Program-made: the position numbers and the translations under genes
Shown here: positions 16,992 through 25,978 of the stretch, piece by piece
Position numbering within the stretch: the first letter of the stretch is position 1
Layout: each line of letters starts with the position of its first letter
IMG/VR virus record: IMGVR_UViG_3300048997_000130
Coordinates: 62,001-126,000 of that record
Origin: a virus
Direction: 5' to 3' (one strand)
Length of the DNA stretch: 64,000 bases
Notes under the pieces: model-generated
The model's database searches: none
What the model saw: the letters and a program-made list of their open reading frames with translations, nothing else
What the model was told of the DNA's origin: nothing

Positions 16992-18335
16992 ATGACGCAT
17001 AGATCAGCCAATATCTTCTGTCTTACCGATTCAGAAGGGAGATTATTATCTCCAGCTGTACAAGCTACTGTACTAGCAAAATATTCAAGATCCCCATTAT
17101 CAGCTCAAGAATTACTTGCGCAGTTAACTGAAGAAGAAGCTGATAAATTCCAAAGCAAATGGGTTGTTGGATATGGTCATGACTCCGTTGCAGAATTGGC
17201 AACAATACCAATATGTTTAGAAGGTGTATCTATCATAGCTTCCAAGATTCTAGAGTCTTGGCCGCGCGCGGCTTATTCTGAAAAAAGCACTCGATATCAA
17301 ATTTTTTCGAAGGATTCGTTTGTTACGCCTCCTGGCGCTCCTGATACAATGAAACAGTTCGCCGGACGATTTTACGAAGCTTATGCTGCATTAAATGTTC
17401 GAATGATTCGTAAAATCGCCGAACTTGTAGGTGATGATCCGGAAAATCCTAAAACAACTACTAAGGCACGAGCGTTCGATAACGTCCGTTATTTGCTGCC
17501 AGCCGGAACTGGCACTAACGTGGCTGCTGCAATGAACTTACGTGACGTGCGCGACATGATAACAACGTTGCGCGGTCATACCAATAGTGAATTCAAAGCC
17601 ATTGGTGAAGGAGTTTATACTGCTGCCATGAGGATGGCTCCGGCACTCATCAAATATACTGAACCCGATACTTTTTCATTACCAGTTAAAAGCTTAGGAG
17701 CAATAAACTCGGCATTCTCATATGAACATCCACAGCCGTGCGTCAATATTTATAATTCAGAATGCATATCTGATCCTCAAATGGAAATGTCCATTTTTAA
17801 AGCCGCTGTCCAAGATAGACATACTATGAATTGGGAAACATTTAATCAACACATGTTATCTCGACCTTCTCATGCTGGAGTCCCAGATATTTTTAAAACT
17901 ATCAAAATCTCGTTCGAAATTATTATGGATTATGGCGCATTCCGCGATTTACAAAGGCATCGGCGTTGTGATCAATTCACAGAACCCTTCCGATCCGATT
18001 ATGGATATGTGGTCCCTGAAGATATAGTGGGAACCGATTTGGAACCGGATTATCGGTCAGCCATGGAATCTCTATCGTCATATCAAGACGAACGCGTAGT
18101 CCACGATCCGGATTGGTTCCAATATATGATTCCGCTTGGATATTTACATAGATCAATCTTTCAAATGGATTTGAAAGAACTCTATTACATAACTGAACTT
18201 CGTACTAAACCACAGGGACATATTTCGTATAGAAGAATTGCTTATGAAATATATCTGTTAGCACAACAGCGATTCCCGGAGCTTATGCAATGGTGTCGTG
18301 TTGTTAAGCCCGAATCTGTAGGTTTACATACATGA
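16992..18335 (+). CDS. thyX: flavin-dependent thymidylate synthase, long form
   Basis: 447 aa from ATG 16992 (MTHRSANIF); upstream in-frame codons overlap the divergent gene. ThyX methylates dUMP to dTMP using FAD and methylene-tetrahydrofolate. The protein is about twice the classic length. An N-terminal half holds YSEKSTRYQ and FDNVRYLLPAGTGTNVAA. A C-terminal half holds DLQRHRRCDQFTEPFR, in the place of the RHRxxSxxxxSxR ThyX signature, and YITELRTKPQGH. Known long ThyX proteins have this two-half design. The gene fits with NrdJ and PurZ as a dNTP supply set. Confidence 0.85.
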   Translation: MTHRSANIFCLTDSEGRLLSPAVQATVLAKYSRSPLSAQELLAQLTEEEADKFQSKWVVGYGHDSVAELATIPICLEGVSIIASKILESWPRAAYSEKSTRYQIFSKDSFVTPPGAPDTMKQFAGRFYEAYAALNVRMIRKIAELVGDDPENPKTTTKARAFDNVRYLLPAGTGTNVAAAMNLRDVRDMITTLRGHTNSEFKAIGEGVYTAAMRMAPALIKYTEPDTFSLPVKSLGAINSAFSYEHPQPCVNIYNSECISDPQMEMSIFKAAVQDRHTMNWETFNQHMLSRPSHAGVPDIFKTIKISFEIIMDYGAFRDLQRHRRCDQFTEPFRSDYGYVVPEDIVGTDLEPDYRSAMESLSSYQDERVVHDPDWFQYMIPLGYLHRSIFQMDLKELYYITELRTKPQGHISYRRIAYEIYLLAQQRFPELMQWCRVVKPESVGLHT

Positions 18336-18559
18336 AAGATATCAATACACCTGGATTTCTATCATTCGAACTCAGTGGACCAGTTTGTGGAATAAAGGAA
18401 TGTTCAGGTGTATTGATATATAATATCGATTTAAATACCAAAAAGTCTTTTTATCGTTGTTCTGAATGTAAAACCGAATTCGATAGACAATCTGAGTTGT
18501 ATAAAAAACAAAAAGAAACTTTGGAACTCTTAATAAGTTTATTAATAATTATTTTATGA
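18332..18559 (+). CDS. small zinc-ribbon protein with C-terminal hydrophobic tail, 75 aa
   Basis: Four cysteines (CGIKEC, then CSEC) suggest a zinc ribbon. The last 14 residues (LELLISLLIIIL) are hydrophobic and may reach into the membrane. ATG overlaps the thyX stop (ATGA). A long inverted repeat (18339-18419) lies in the frame. Confidence 0.55.
   Translation: MKDINTPGFLSFELSGPVCGIKECSGVLIYNIDLNTKKSFYRCSECKTEFDRQSELYKKQKETLELLISLLIIIL
18339..18419. repeat. inverted repeat, 15-bp arms, 51-nt loop
   Basis: Arms 18339-18353 and 18405-18419 are perfectly complementary. They start 7 nt inside the 18332-18559 gene, so a hairpin would involve its ribosome-loading region. Confidence 0.75.
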
Positions 18560-18777
18560 GAGTCCATATATTCGGAACGCACTTTGTAAATAGGTTCCCG
18601 AATATTCGATTTTCAGAAGAACAATTTGAAGCAATTTGGTTATGTAGTCGCTGTCATTATCGAGTGTCTCGATTTTATTTGATTGACTGTCGGGTCATCG
18701 ACAATCCGCAGCGACTTGTTCCAGAAGAATATAGAGATTGCGATGTTGAAATTGCCCGCCGTATCATGACGAGCTAA
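18556..18777 (+). CDS. hypothetical protein with CxxC, 73 aa
   Basis: Contains LCSRCHYRVSRFY, half of a possible zinc site. Overlaps the previous gene by 4 nt (ATGA). Abuts the convergent PAS gene. Confidence 0.55.
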   Translation: MRVHIFGTHFVNRFPNIRFSEEQFEAIWLCSRCHYRVSRFYLIDCRVIDNPQRLVPEEYRDCDVEIARRIMTS

Positions 18778-19701
18778 TCATATGCTAAAAAATTGATGAA
18801 CCCATCCTTTAATTGTTACCCAATGTTGAATTATCCATTGAGCAGCTGTTCCAACTGCTGCTAAAGTGGAAAGCGGGATAGTAATCTTACGTGAAATCCC
18901 TTTACTGGCTTTGTCCGTCTGATTTTGGATCGATTGAATAGCAATATCAGTCGAATTTTTAATATGGGTTTCAAAAGCGTCCATGCGCCGATCATGGATT
19001 ACATTAGTAGTAATTAATTTTAAAATTTCTTCAGTATGTCTGGCTTGAGAATCTTCATAATCGCTGAATGTTTTCTTGATTTGAGTTTGTACAGCCAATG
19101 AAGTATCTCTAGAAATACCAGCATGTTCTAATGCATTCTTTGCAGCAGTCTTAACATTTTCTACACTGTTTTCGATTTTAGTTAAATGATTTTGTAAACC
19201 TTGGACTTCACGACCAAGTCCCTGAATTTTTCCTTCTGTTGATTTAGTTAAATGTCCAAGCCTATTATTTAACTCCCATTGACGATTTAAAGCTTCCATT
19301 TGCATTTTCATAAATGCAAATGTATGGCCTCCATCTTCAGTATTATTGATGCATTCGACTTGCATCCAATATATTGGAGCTTCGAGCTTAAAGAATGTGT
19401 TATACCACCATATTATTGTATTATTTAATGATTTACTTGGCCAAATAAAATATTGTTGAGGATCCCCAGTTAATGTATTCTGAATCGCTATTCGTAATTG
19501 ATCATGGAACTGAGGTTGGATAAATTCAAATATAGATAGAGATTGCAGTTTAGATAAATCACATCCAAGTTTGGTTAATACGAAATCGTTTGCCCAAGTG
19601 AATCGTTCTTGATCCAGATTGACTTCGAACATACCTTTATCAGTTAGAGATCTCCCATGAGATCGCATGGTTAAGATAGTGCTATCCATCTTATGTTTCA
19701 T
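18778..19701 (-). CDS. PAS-domain protein with coiled coil and C-terminal membrane anchor
   Basis: 307 aa. Residues 20-125 have a PAS layout: FEVNLDQERFTWANDFVLTK, then LGCD, then LSIFEFIQPQFHDQLRIAI and a C-terminal sheet with IYWMQVECINN. Residues 130-270 are a long coiled coil with heptad-like Leu/Ile. Residues 275-300 (LSTLAAVGTAAQWIIQHW) form one membrane helix. A sensor or scaffold tethered to the inner membrane is inferred. No kinase, cyclase or DNA-binding domain is attached. The gene is convergent with the thyX operon. Confidence 0.6.
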   Translation of the reverse strand: MKHKMDSTILTMRSHGRSLTDKGMFEVNLDQERFTWANDFVLTKLGCDLSKLQSLSIFEFIQPQFHDQLRIAIQNTLTGDPQQYFIWPSKSLNNTIIWWYNTFFKLEAPIYWMQVECINNTEDGGHTFAFMKMQMEALNRQWELNNRLGHLTKSTEGKIQGLGREVQGLQNHLTKIENSVENVKTAAKNALEHAGISRDTSLAVQTQIKKTFSDYEDSQARHTEEILKLITTNVIHDRRMDAFETHIKNSTDIAIQSIQNQTDKASKGISRKITIPLSTLAAVGTAAQWIIQHWVTIKGWVHQFFSI

Positions 19702-19779
19702 GGCTTTTATGTTTCATGTTGATAAAAGCCTCCGAAATCCATCCCAATAATACTCCAATACAGTTGGTATTGTCACGAC

Positions 19780-20133
19780 ATGGCGTCATCAATACCTAAC
19801 CGATTAATTATGCAATGTGATAAATGCAGAGTTGCTCAACATTGCCAAAAGCAAGGTTCAAGCCCGCTCTATAATAATACTACGATGTTGTTATGTAGAA
19901 TCGTAGGGGGATATGGGAAAGAGCCAGTTCCTCTTGCTATTTTATCTGAATCTAGTAAAAAGTTGGTTGAAGAACACGGTCCATGTCTTACGATTGCAGA
20001 GATCCCGATTCGAGATGAAGCTTCAGGAGACGTTTATTTCGAAACCATTAAGATTTTCCATGAACCAATATTACATGAAAGAGAAAAGACAAATTTCCAC
20101 TTGGATATGTTATATCCAAGAAGCCATAATTAA
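19780..20133 (+). CDS. hypothetical cysteine-containing protein, 117 aa
   Basis: N-terminal CDKC then C and C within 25 residues could bind zinc. Not recognised. Between it and the divergent PAS gene is a 9-bp hairpin (GGCTTTTAT / ATAAAAGCC). Confidence 0.55.
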   Translation: MASSIPNRLIMQCDKCRVAQHCQKQGSSPLYNNTTMLLCRIVGGYGKEPVPLAILSESSKKLVEEHGPCLTIAEIPIRDEASGDVYFETIKIFHEPILHEREKTNFHLDMLYPRSHN

Positions 20134-20138
20134 AGAAA

Positions 20139-20732
20139 TTAATCTATAATTAATTCTCGGAGTCTGGATTTTATGTATTCCATTCGTTTTTCATAATCCA
20201 AGTGATTTTTACGATATACTCGAATTATATTTTGCGATAAATTTGCTTGCTCGAAATCTTGATTCCAAGGTTGATCTAACATCAACACTAGACCACGAGG
20301 TCTCCATTCTAACCATCGAGTGATATATGGAGGCCAATCATCAAACAAAACTTTCCCATATTGACCACCTTTATCTTGTGTAATAGTTACACTAGCATCA
20401 GGGAGATGTTCCATACACCATTCATATTTTTCAGTCCACGCTGTACTACACCGCTTAGGTCCTTTAGTTAAGACAACCAAAATAAATTGCAATTCTCTGA
20501 ATAAATCAATTATTTTTATGCCTTCTTCAATGAGAGGAAGACTTTTCCAATATCCAGGATTATTTTTAATCAACTCCATTCGGCGCTCAATATAATCAGG
20601 AGCTCCTTCTATCTTGGTAACTGGTGATTCAAATGGAGAACGCAGTTCTTCCAATTTAGCTAACATAGTGGAATTATAATCCACCATGGTCCCATCCATA
20701 TCAATCAAAGCGATGAGTTCAGATTTTTTCAT
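20139..20732 (-). CDS. HAD-family 5'(3')-deoxyribonucleotidase-like protein
   Basis: 197 aa. Motif I is DMDGTMVD at residues 11-18, motif II is VVLTKG, and a basic residue plus VLFDDW form the last motif. The layout matches the small 5'-nucleotidases that dephosphorylate dNMPs. It could adjust nucleotide pools. A second related gene is at 30784-31335. Confidence 0.65.
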   Translation of the reverse strand: MKKSELIALIDMDGTMVDYNSTMLAKLEELRSPFESPVTKIEGAPDYIERRMELIKNNPGYWKSLPLIEEGIKIIDLFRELQFILVVLTKGPKRCSTAWTEKYEWCMEHLPDASVTITQDKGGQYGKVLFDDWPPYITRWLEWRPRGLVLMLDQPWNQDFEQANLSQNIIRVYRKNHLDYEKRMEYIKSRLRELIID

Positions 20733-20767
20733 TTTAATTTAATGAAAAAATACAATTTGGAATAAGC

Positions 20768-21115
20768 TTAATTACTAAATAACACTGGCAGATATTCAGG
20801 AATAGAATAATCTGGAGTTTCTCTCCATCCAGATTTTTTCCCATCAGGAACCATTTGCATCACTTGTAGACGAGATTGTAATCGAATATGATCTGTGACA
20901 ATTATAACACCTGCACAAGTTTCTCCACGTATTTCCGATGGACAAATATTCCCAGATAACGAATAGGTTATACCTATTATTCCTTCACGAGAAGATTCTG
21001 CAATTATCCAAGATCGAATATCATCATTCGGACTGGTGGCTTTTATCCAGCCAGTCCGAGTATATAAAAAACCTTCAGAAGCAATCTCTGTACATGGATG
21101 ACCTTCATCCAGCAA
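20768..21115 (-). CDS. hypothetical protein, at least 115 aa, start uncertain
   Basis: The frame continues to look coded upstream of TTG 21115 (ISFLKSAIDKLLDEG). A non-ATG start (ATT or CTG) inside the end of the previous gene is possible. Not recognised. Confidence 0.5.
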   Translation of the reverse strand: MLDEGHPCTEIASEGFLYTRTGWIKATSPNDDIRSWIIAESSREGIIGITYSLSGNICPSEIRGETCAGVIIVTDHIRLQSRLQVMQMVPDGKKSGWRETPDYSIPEYLPVLFSN

Positions 21116-21165
21116 TTTATCGATTGCTGACTTTAAAAAGGAAATTCGGGCGTCAAACGTAGAAA

Positions 21166-21408
21166 TCAGTGATTTGATTTCTTGTGAGAATTATGTAGAT
21201 CGTCTAAAGCCGATCCAAAAGCTTCCGTATCGCCTTCGCCAAAAGCTTTATTCACTGCATCCAGTTTATGTTTCACCATGTTCAATCCGGGTTTTGACAT
21301 CGGAAGAGCTTGATGTTCTTGTGGAGCTGGAGCTGAATGCTCCGGCATATCGTCCTGAGCTTTGATGAATCGAGTAGCAACACGTGATGCGAGCTTAGAT
21401 AATTCCAT
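21166..21408 (-). CDS. hypothetical protein, 80 aa
   Basis: N-terminus MELSKLASRVATRF followed by a Pro/Ala/Gln-rich linker and a helical C-terminus. Not recognised. Upstream lies a 175-nt AT-rich gap with an ATTATTTAT / ATAAATAAT inverted repeat and no gene. Confidence 0.55.
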   Translation of the reverse strand: MELSKLASRVATRFIKAQDDMPEHSAPAPQEHQALPMSKPGLNMVKHKLDAVNKAFGEGDTEAFGSALDDLHNSHKKSNH

Positions 21409-21583
21409 GTCATTCTTAAATTATCAAAAGTTTACTGAATTAAATAATACATTTCGAATCAATTCCATGCGCATATGTTGGTAATGTGAATGGCCAAGAA
21501 TATATTATTTATTTGATTATAGAAAATGTCTGTTTGATAAATAATCAACCTCTAGTAATTATTAGTAATTGGAGAACTCAACC

Positions 21584-22180
21584 ATGAAAAAGCCCAGTTG
21601 GTTTAGGCCTATTGATTTCCTATCTTTTGCATTACCTGGTGTTGTCCTAATTGGTCTCACCATTTATGCTATGATTGCCGGTGCCGATGCTCCCAAAGGT
21701 GGAATTTGGGGTTGCTGGTTAGTAGCATTTAGCTTCGTAGCGATTTGGGGCCGATTCTGCTGGCTTCGAAAGAAGTGGCTTGATGAATTTACATGGTATC
21801 CAACGTACGGCGTCATGATGCATCCAGGAGCTGGTTATAAATTACCGTCTCCAGAATATTTGGATTCGACAATACAAGCTATTGTGAAGAAATGGACAGT
21901 ATTTTTCCCAAATGCTGAGAGCGCTTTGTTATCTGATGTAAATTGGTGCTGGTTTAAGAAAAATCTTAACGAGACTCCGATGAATCCGGCTGGAAGGAAA
22001 GTTAACGGTTTTACGATTCCTGGTAGCCATGAATTTGAAGTGGATTATGATACGGATACGCAAAATTTAGTCCAGACTGCTTTTCCACATGAACTTGGAC
22101 ATGTAATAATGGGGAATTCGACTGGCAAATGGGATCAAGATACGCATCATAACTTCATGAAAGAACACGGATTGCAATAA
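21584..22180 (+). CDS. membrane-anchored putative zinc metallopeptidase (HELGH)
   Basis: Start set at ATG 21584, because GGAGAA at 21572-21577 is its ribosome-binding site; the in-frame TTG at 21569 would overlap that site. 198 aa with two hydrophobic segments (about residues 13-32 and 43-60) and, at residue 169, HELGHVIMGN. This fits the HExxH zinc peptidase signature with Gly at the usual position after Glu. HH follows about 20 residues later and may supply a ligand. Likely cleaves or modifies an inner-membrane or periplasmic target; family not identified. Confidence 0.55.
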   Translation: MKKPSWFRPIDFLSFALPGVVLIGLTIYAMIAGADAPKGGIWGCWLVAFSFVAIWGRFCWLRKKWLDEFTWYPTYGVMMHPGAGYKLPSPEYLDSTIQAIVKKWTVFFPNAESALLSDVNWCWFKKNLNETPMNPAGRKVNGFTIPGSHEFEVDYDTDTQNLVQTAFPHELGHVIMGNSTGKWDQDTHHNFMKEHGLQ

Positions 22181-22199
22181 TTTTGTAATTGTAAATTGT

Positions 22200-22246
22200 A
22201 TATGGAATTGCCCGATCATAATTTTCATGATCGGGCAATTCCATAT
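22200..22246 (+). promoter_or_regulatory. 20-bp hairpin able to pair with a downstream start codon
   Basis: Arms 22200-22219 and 22227-22246 are perfectly complementary with a 7-nt loop. The first 14 nt of the left arm are repeated at 22268-22281 across the ATG of the dNMP kinase gene. The right arm can therefore pair either with the left arm or with that start. Terminator after the HELGH gene or a translational switch; see findings. Confidence 0.7.
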
Positions 22247-22269
22247 TTAACATAAGTATAGTAGCCAAT

Positions 22270-23181
22270 ATGGAATTGCCCAAACATTTTATGGTATGTA
22301 TATCAGGATATTCTGGAACTGGAAAAGACGAGGTTGCCAAAAGATTAATAGCGAAATTCGGAGCTTTCCAAACAGGACTCGCAGATCCAGCCAAGCGCCA
22401 TATGGCGGATTTATATGGATTTAGTGAAGACCAATTATTCGGTCCTTCGGCTTCTCGAAATGCCGGAGATCTTAGATATCCTAAAGATTCATTTTTTGAT
22501 AAGAATTTGACAGTATCTGAATTCTGTTCTGAGAATTATCCGAAAGATTTGATCGGAAACTTAGAACCAGGAGTTATTTATTGGCAAAGTTCTGGTCGCG
22601 GATTCCATCTTCCTAATAAACCGGCGCTTCCATATATACCACTACGTTTAGGAAGTGGTATAACACTAATTCCGGATAGGCATCCATATTTTTGGCTATC
22701 GCCTCGTGAAGCATTACAAAAATACTGTGAAATCATGAATTCAATGTATTTAGATACCTGGATTCGTAAAGGTATTGAAATCCATAAAAAATTAGCAGAG
22801 TTAGATACTAATAACAAAATATTTACTTATAAATATTCGCCTATGCTTGGGTTAGAATTCAATACTTTAGGTACACGACATCGAGCGGTTGGGAATAGTC
22901 CCATCATCACTTGTTTTGCTGATTTCCGGCATAAGCACGAAATTAATTTAACTCGCAAGACTACAGATTTGATTCCTGTCCTTGTTCGGATTAAAAGGCC
23001 TTCTGTTCCCGATCCACCATATGATCATAGATCAGAAGTTGAACAATCAACCATTCCAGATTCAGTATTCGATTTTATAATCAATAATGATAGCACATTG
23101 GAGAATCTATGGACCAATATCGATAATATGGTGGATGATTTCACAGCATCTCAATGGGAATCTTCAGGAGACACACTATGA
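22270..23181 (+). CDS. deoxynucleoside monophosphate kinase-like protein
   Basis: 303 aa. P-loop GYSGTGKD at residues 13-20, then LADPAKRHMADLYGFSEDQ, which resembles the T4 gp1 type dNMP kinase (dNMP to dNDP). ADFRHKHEI lies in the second half. T4 gp1 accepts modified dNMPs, so this enzyme may serve the unusual base predicted from PurZ, but that is inference. First gene of an operon with the DHH gene (ATGA overlap). Confidence 0.65.
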   Translation: MELPKHFMVCISGYSGTGKDEVAKRLIAKFGAFQTGLADPAKRHMADLYGFSEDQLFGPSASRNAGDLRYPKDSFFDKNLTVSEFCSENYPKDLIGNLEPGVIYWQSSGRGFHLPNKPALPYIPLRLGSGITLIPDRHPYFWLSPREALQKYCEIMNSMYLDTWIRKGIEIHKKLAELDTNNKIFTYKYSPMLGLEFNTLGTRHRAVGNSPIITCFADFRHKHEINLTRKTTDLIPVLVRIKRPSVPDPPYDHRSEVEQSTIPDSVFDFIINNDSTLENLWTNIDNMVDDFTASQWESSGDTL

Positions 23182-24164
23182 AACTTACCGCTGATAATTT
23201 AGTACCATTTACCCACCAAGCTCTTGAACAAATAGAAATAATTTATACGCACGCATCATGTCCGGATGGTACATCAGCTGCAATGATAGCAGCTGCAGCC
23301 TTTGCATCGATTGGGAAATATCCAGCGATTAAGACCATTCAATATGGGACGGAAGAACATTTTCAATTGCTTCCAACTCCCAATACTCTATTTATTGATA
23401 TTACGCCACATATTAATAACTGGAAATCATGGGAATCATATTCACCCATAATTCTCGATCACCATATAACTGCTCGAGATGTTACGTTAGGATTAAATGG
23501 GATTTATGGCGGGACTGATGATTCAGGAGCAACGTTAGCTTATAAATATGTTATGCTACAGTTATGTCCGTTTATTGCTGAAGAATGGAAAGAATTTGCA
23601 TATCTATCGATGGTCAGAGATACTTGGAAAAAGGACCTATCTGAATGGCCGAAGGCTCAAGCTCTGTCTCAAGCTCTGATATTTTATAATATCAATGAAT
23701 TGATTGAAAAAGTTCGTAATGGAACCATTGATTTTGATCCATTTTATTCATTAGGATATTTATTGATTAAGCGTGCACTAGATAAAGCTGAATTATTAGC
23801 CAAAGGCGCTTCATTGGCTTACTTAGTTGTCGATGATCATAAATACAAAATCGGATTTTTCAATTGCACTGAAAAATTGATATCTGAAACTGGAAATCAT
23901 TTGATAGAAGCGCACGATTGTGACATGGCTGTCGGTTATTTTTATTTACATGAAGATAATTGTGACAAAGTTGTCGTATCTTTGCGTTCTAAAGCTGGCG
24001 GAGACATTGCCGTAAATGTCATAACAGAACAGTTCGGGGGCGGTGGACATGCGGCTGCAGCAGGTTTTTCGTTGAAAGATTCAACTACTTTAAGTCTTAA
24101 AAATTTACAAGATTTGATTATTGGAAAGCTTTATAACCTCCTTGTTGAAAATCAAAGGAAATGA
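23178..24164 (+). CDS. DHH/DHHA1-family phosphoesterase
   Basis: 328 aa from ATG 23178, chosen because it overlaps the previous stop as ATGA and has AGGAG 5-9 nt upstream. DHH landmarks: THASCPDGTSAAM, TLFIDITPH, ILDHH. DHHA1: GGDIAVNVITEQFGGGGHAA with the GGGH motif. Such proteins cleave phosphodiesters in oligonucleotides or cyclic dinucleotides. In a phage, nanoRNA recycling or removal of an immune second messenger are both possible. Confidence 0.8.
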   Translation: MKLTADNLVPFTHQALEQIEIIYTHASCPDGTSAAMIAAAAFASIGKYPAIKTIQYGTEEHFQLLPTPNTLFIDITPHINNWKSWESYSPIILDHHITARDVTLGLNGIYGGTDDSGATLAYKYVMLQLCPFIAEEWKEFAYLSMVRDTWKKDLSEWPKAQALSQALIFYNINELIEKVRNGTIDFDPFYSLGYLLIKRALDKAELLAKGASLAYLVVDDHKYKIGFFNCTEKLISETGNHLIEAHDCDMAVGYFYLHEDNCDKVVVSLRSKAGGDIAVNVITEQFGGGGHAAAAGFSLKDSTTLSLKNLQDLIIGKLYNLLVENQRK

Positions 24165-24961
24165 AATGTAGCATTTCTGTACTAACTTCTCCCCAAGAAC
24201 TTAAGAACTATTTTGGTAAAGGTGAGGTATGGAAAAAGGCATTATGGTCGGATGACGGAGCATTTGATGGAGAATCTGATTCATTTTTGGTTCAGTTTAA
24301 ACCTTCGCATATAGAATATAAAGTCGATATTTATGCGATAGATGATCCAACAGATTCTGAAGAAATCATAACTACTAATCCGACCAAAGAACTGGTCAAA
24401 TTCTTGAGTAATGGGGTTCCGGGCGGAGAACACCTTGAAAGAGCTGCAACGAGCCCTTCTGAATTTGCTCAATTGCTCAGATATTTATCCGAAGAAGAAC
24501 CTTCTTCGAACGTACTTAGACGGGTAGCGATACTTCCTGATCAAAGATTAACTCGACAAGTGTTAGCTAGAGTTGTAAGTTTAGCTACAGACACGCAAGA
24601 TGCTGAACTTGATAAAATCAAAGAAGAAATGAAACGGAAGGGGTGGAAAGTGTGGACAGATATTGAAAATAACCACACTCAATTACATGTAGATATATCA
24701 GGGATCTACGAAGCTACTATTGCTGTTGAACAATGTTTGTATGAATACAAATTTTCATTACGAGATAGATCTGATATTGAAGATAGTGGCACGACAGATG
24801 ATCCAATAAAATCCTTTAAGAAATTTTATCGTGACGAAAAAGTGGAAGAATCTAGAAAAGACGCACAACATGAGCGAAAAGAAAAAGCTCGCGAGCAAGA
24901 TGATGTTAAAACAGTTGCTCCTCCACCCAAACGCAAATATGTAGAGGAAATTCCAGCATGA
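24161..24961 (+). CDS. hypothetical protein, 266 aa
   Basis: Not recognised. Helical N-terminal part, then a beta-rich part (residues 150-205) and a charged C-terminal tail with KRKYVEEIPA. Overlaps both neighbours by 4 nt. Confidence 0.65.
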   Translation: MKCSISVLTSPQELKNYFGKGEVWKKALWSDDGAFDGESDSFLVQFKPSHIEYKVDIYAIDDPTDSEEIITTNPTKELVKFLSNGVPGGEHLERAATSPSEFAQLLRYLSEEEPSSNVLRRVAILPDQRLTRQVLARVVSLATDTQDAELDKIKEEMKRKGWKVWTDIENNHTQLHVDISGIYEATIAVEQCLYEYKFSLRDRSDIEDSGTTDDPIKSFKKFYRDEKVEESRKDAQHERKEKAREQDDVKTVAPPPKRKYVEEIPA

Positions 24962-25185
24962 GCTTATGGGATCCGCCAAAACAAGATAGTGAATTAACAG
25001 AAGAAGAAAAGAATTCGCGAGACCGAATGAATGCGGCTCTGGCTAAAGCTGGCAATACTTTGAAAAGTATGACTGAAGTTGAAATCATCCAACTAAAGAA
25101 AAATGTTGAAGAAAGAAATCAGGATCGTTTAAAAGCATATCGGACTAAAATATCCATGCAAACATGGTTCAAAAGATTAGATTAG
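24958..25185 (+). CDS. hypothetical helical protein, 75 aa
   Basis: Very rich in Lys/Glu, predicted helical. Fourth gene of the dNMP kinase operon. A 12-bp hairpin overlaps its stop. Confidence 0.6.
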   Translation: MSLWDPPKQDSELTEEEKNSRDRMNAALAKAGNTLKSMTEVEIIQLKKNVEERNQDRLKAYRTKISMQTWFKRLD

Positions 25186-25218
25186 TAATTTCGAATATGC
25201 GTCGGATTCGAAATTACT
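25184..25218 (+). terminator. hairpin at operon end
   Basis: Perfect 12-bp arms (AGTAATTTCGAA / TTCGAAATTACT), 11-nt loop, overlapping the stop codon of the preceding gene and 3 nt before the next ATG. No T run, so ending transcription is only inferred. Confidence 0.5.
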
Positions 25219-25221
25219 GTT

Positions 25222-25590
25222 ATGCAGAAATACAAAAGACTGCGAACATGGGCTTTGAAAGAAGCCCGATTACCAGCATTTAGTATAATCTGGGCATTAA
25301 TTCCAGAACTCCGAAAATTTGTTACGGAATGTTGTATAGATATCGGAGTAGATCATATTCCACTAAATCACAAAGATTTCCAAAATTGTATAATTGTTCT
25401 CAATATAATTCCGGGTAGTCGTTCTAGATTATTTGAAATTCCTACTATTTTCCCGACTTGGAAAATAATAATCAATAATTGGGAAAAATTGGAAATCGTG
25501 TGTTCCAATAATAATGATATAGCACAGTTCAACGACATAATGACAAGATTGTTGTTAGAATCTCAATATGGAAAAATCCAAGTTCGTTAG
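25222..25590 (+). CDS. hypothetical protein, 122 aa
   Basis: Not recognised. Ile/Asn-rich, no clear motif; overlaps the following gene by 23 nt. Confidence 0.55.
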   Translation: MQKYKRLRTWALKEARLPAFSIIWALIPELRKFVTECCIDIGVDHIPLNHKDFQNCIIVLNIIPGSRSRLFEIPTIFPTWKIIINNWEKLEIVCSNNNDIAQFNDIMTRLLLESQYGKIQVR

Positions 25591-25978
25591 ACCCGGAGAA
25601 TTCTCGGTAACTATTAATCAATATAAACGGGCCGATTTATTAATGAATTTGGTTGATTGGTACCAAATCATTAAATGTTTGACAGAAAAGATTCGGCGAT
25701 TGACTTGGGCATCAGATCCTACGCCATTAGTATTCGCAGAAATCCATCGAACAGCTCGTTTGGCTTTTGAAATTTCCAAAGCTGAACCTGATGATCAGTG
25801 TAAACTCACTGATTTATCTAAAGCGGACTGGGAATTAATAATTCGACTACCTTGTTTAAAAGCTCCAGTGTTTAAGAAACTGGACGTATATACCGAAGCA
25901 TTGCGCAACGATGATGATGTAGATCCGTCAACTGCTGATAAATTAGTAAAAGGATTAACAGAAGTCTTCGAATCTTGA
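25568..25978 (+). CDS. hypothetical protein, 136 aa
   Basis: Not recognised. Helical. Ends directly against the convergent glycosylase gene (no gap). Confidence 0.6.
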   Translation: MEKSKFVRPGEFSVTINQYKRADLLMNLVDWYQIIKCLTEKIRRLTWASDPTPLVFAEIHRTARLAFEISKAEPDDQCKLTDLSKADWELIIRLPCLKAPVFKKLDVYTEALRNDDDVDPSTADKLVKGLTEVFES

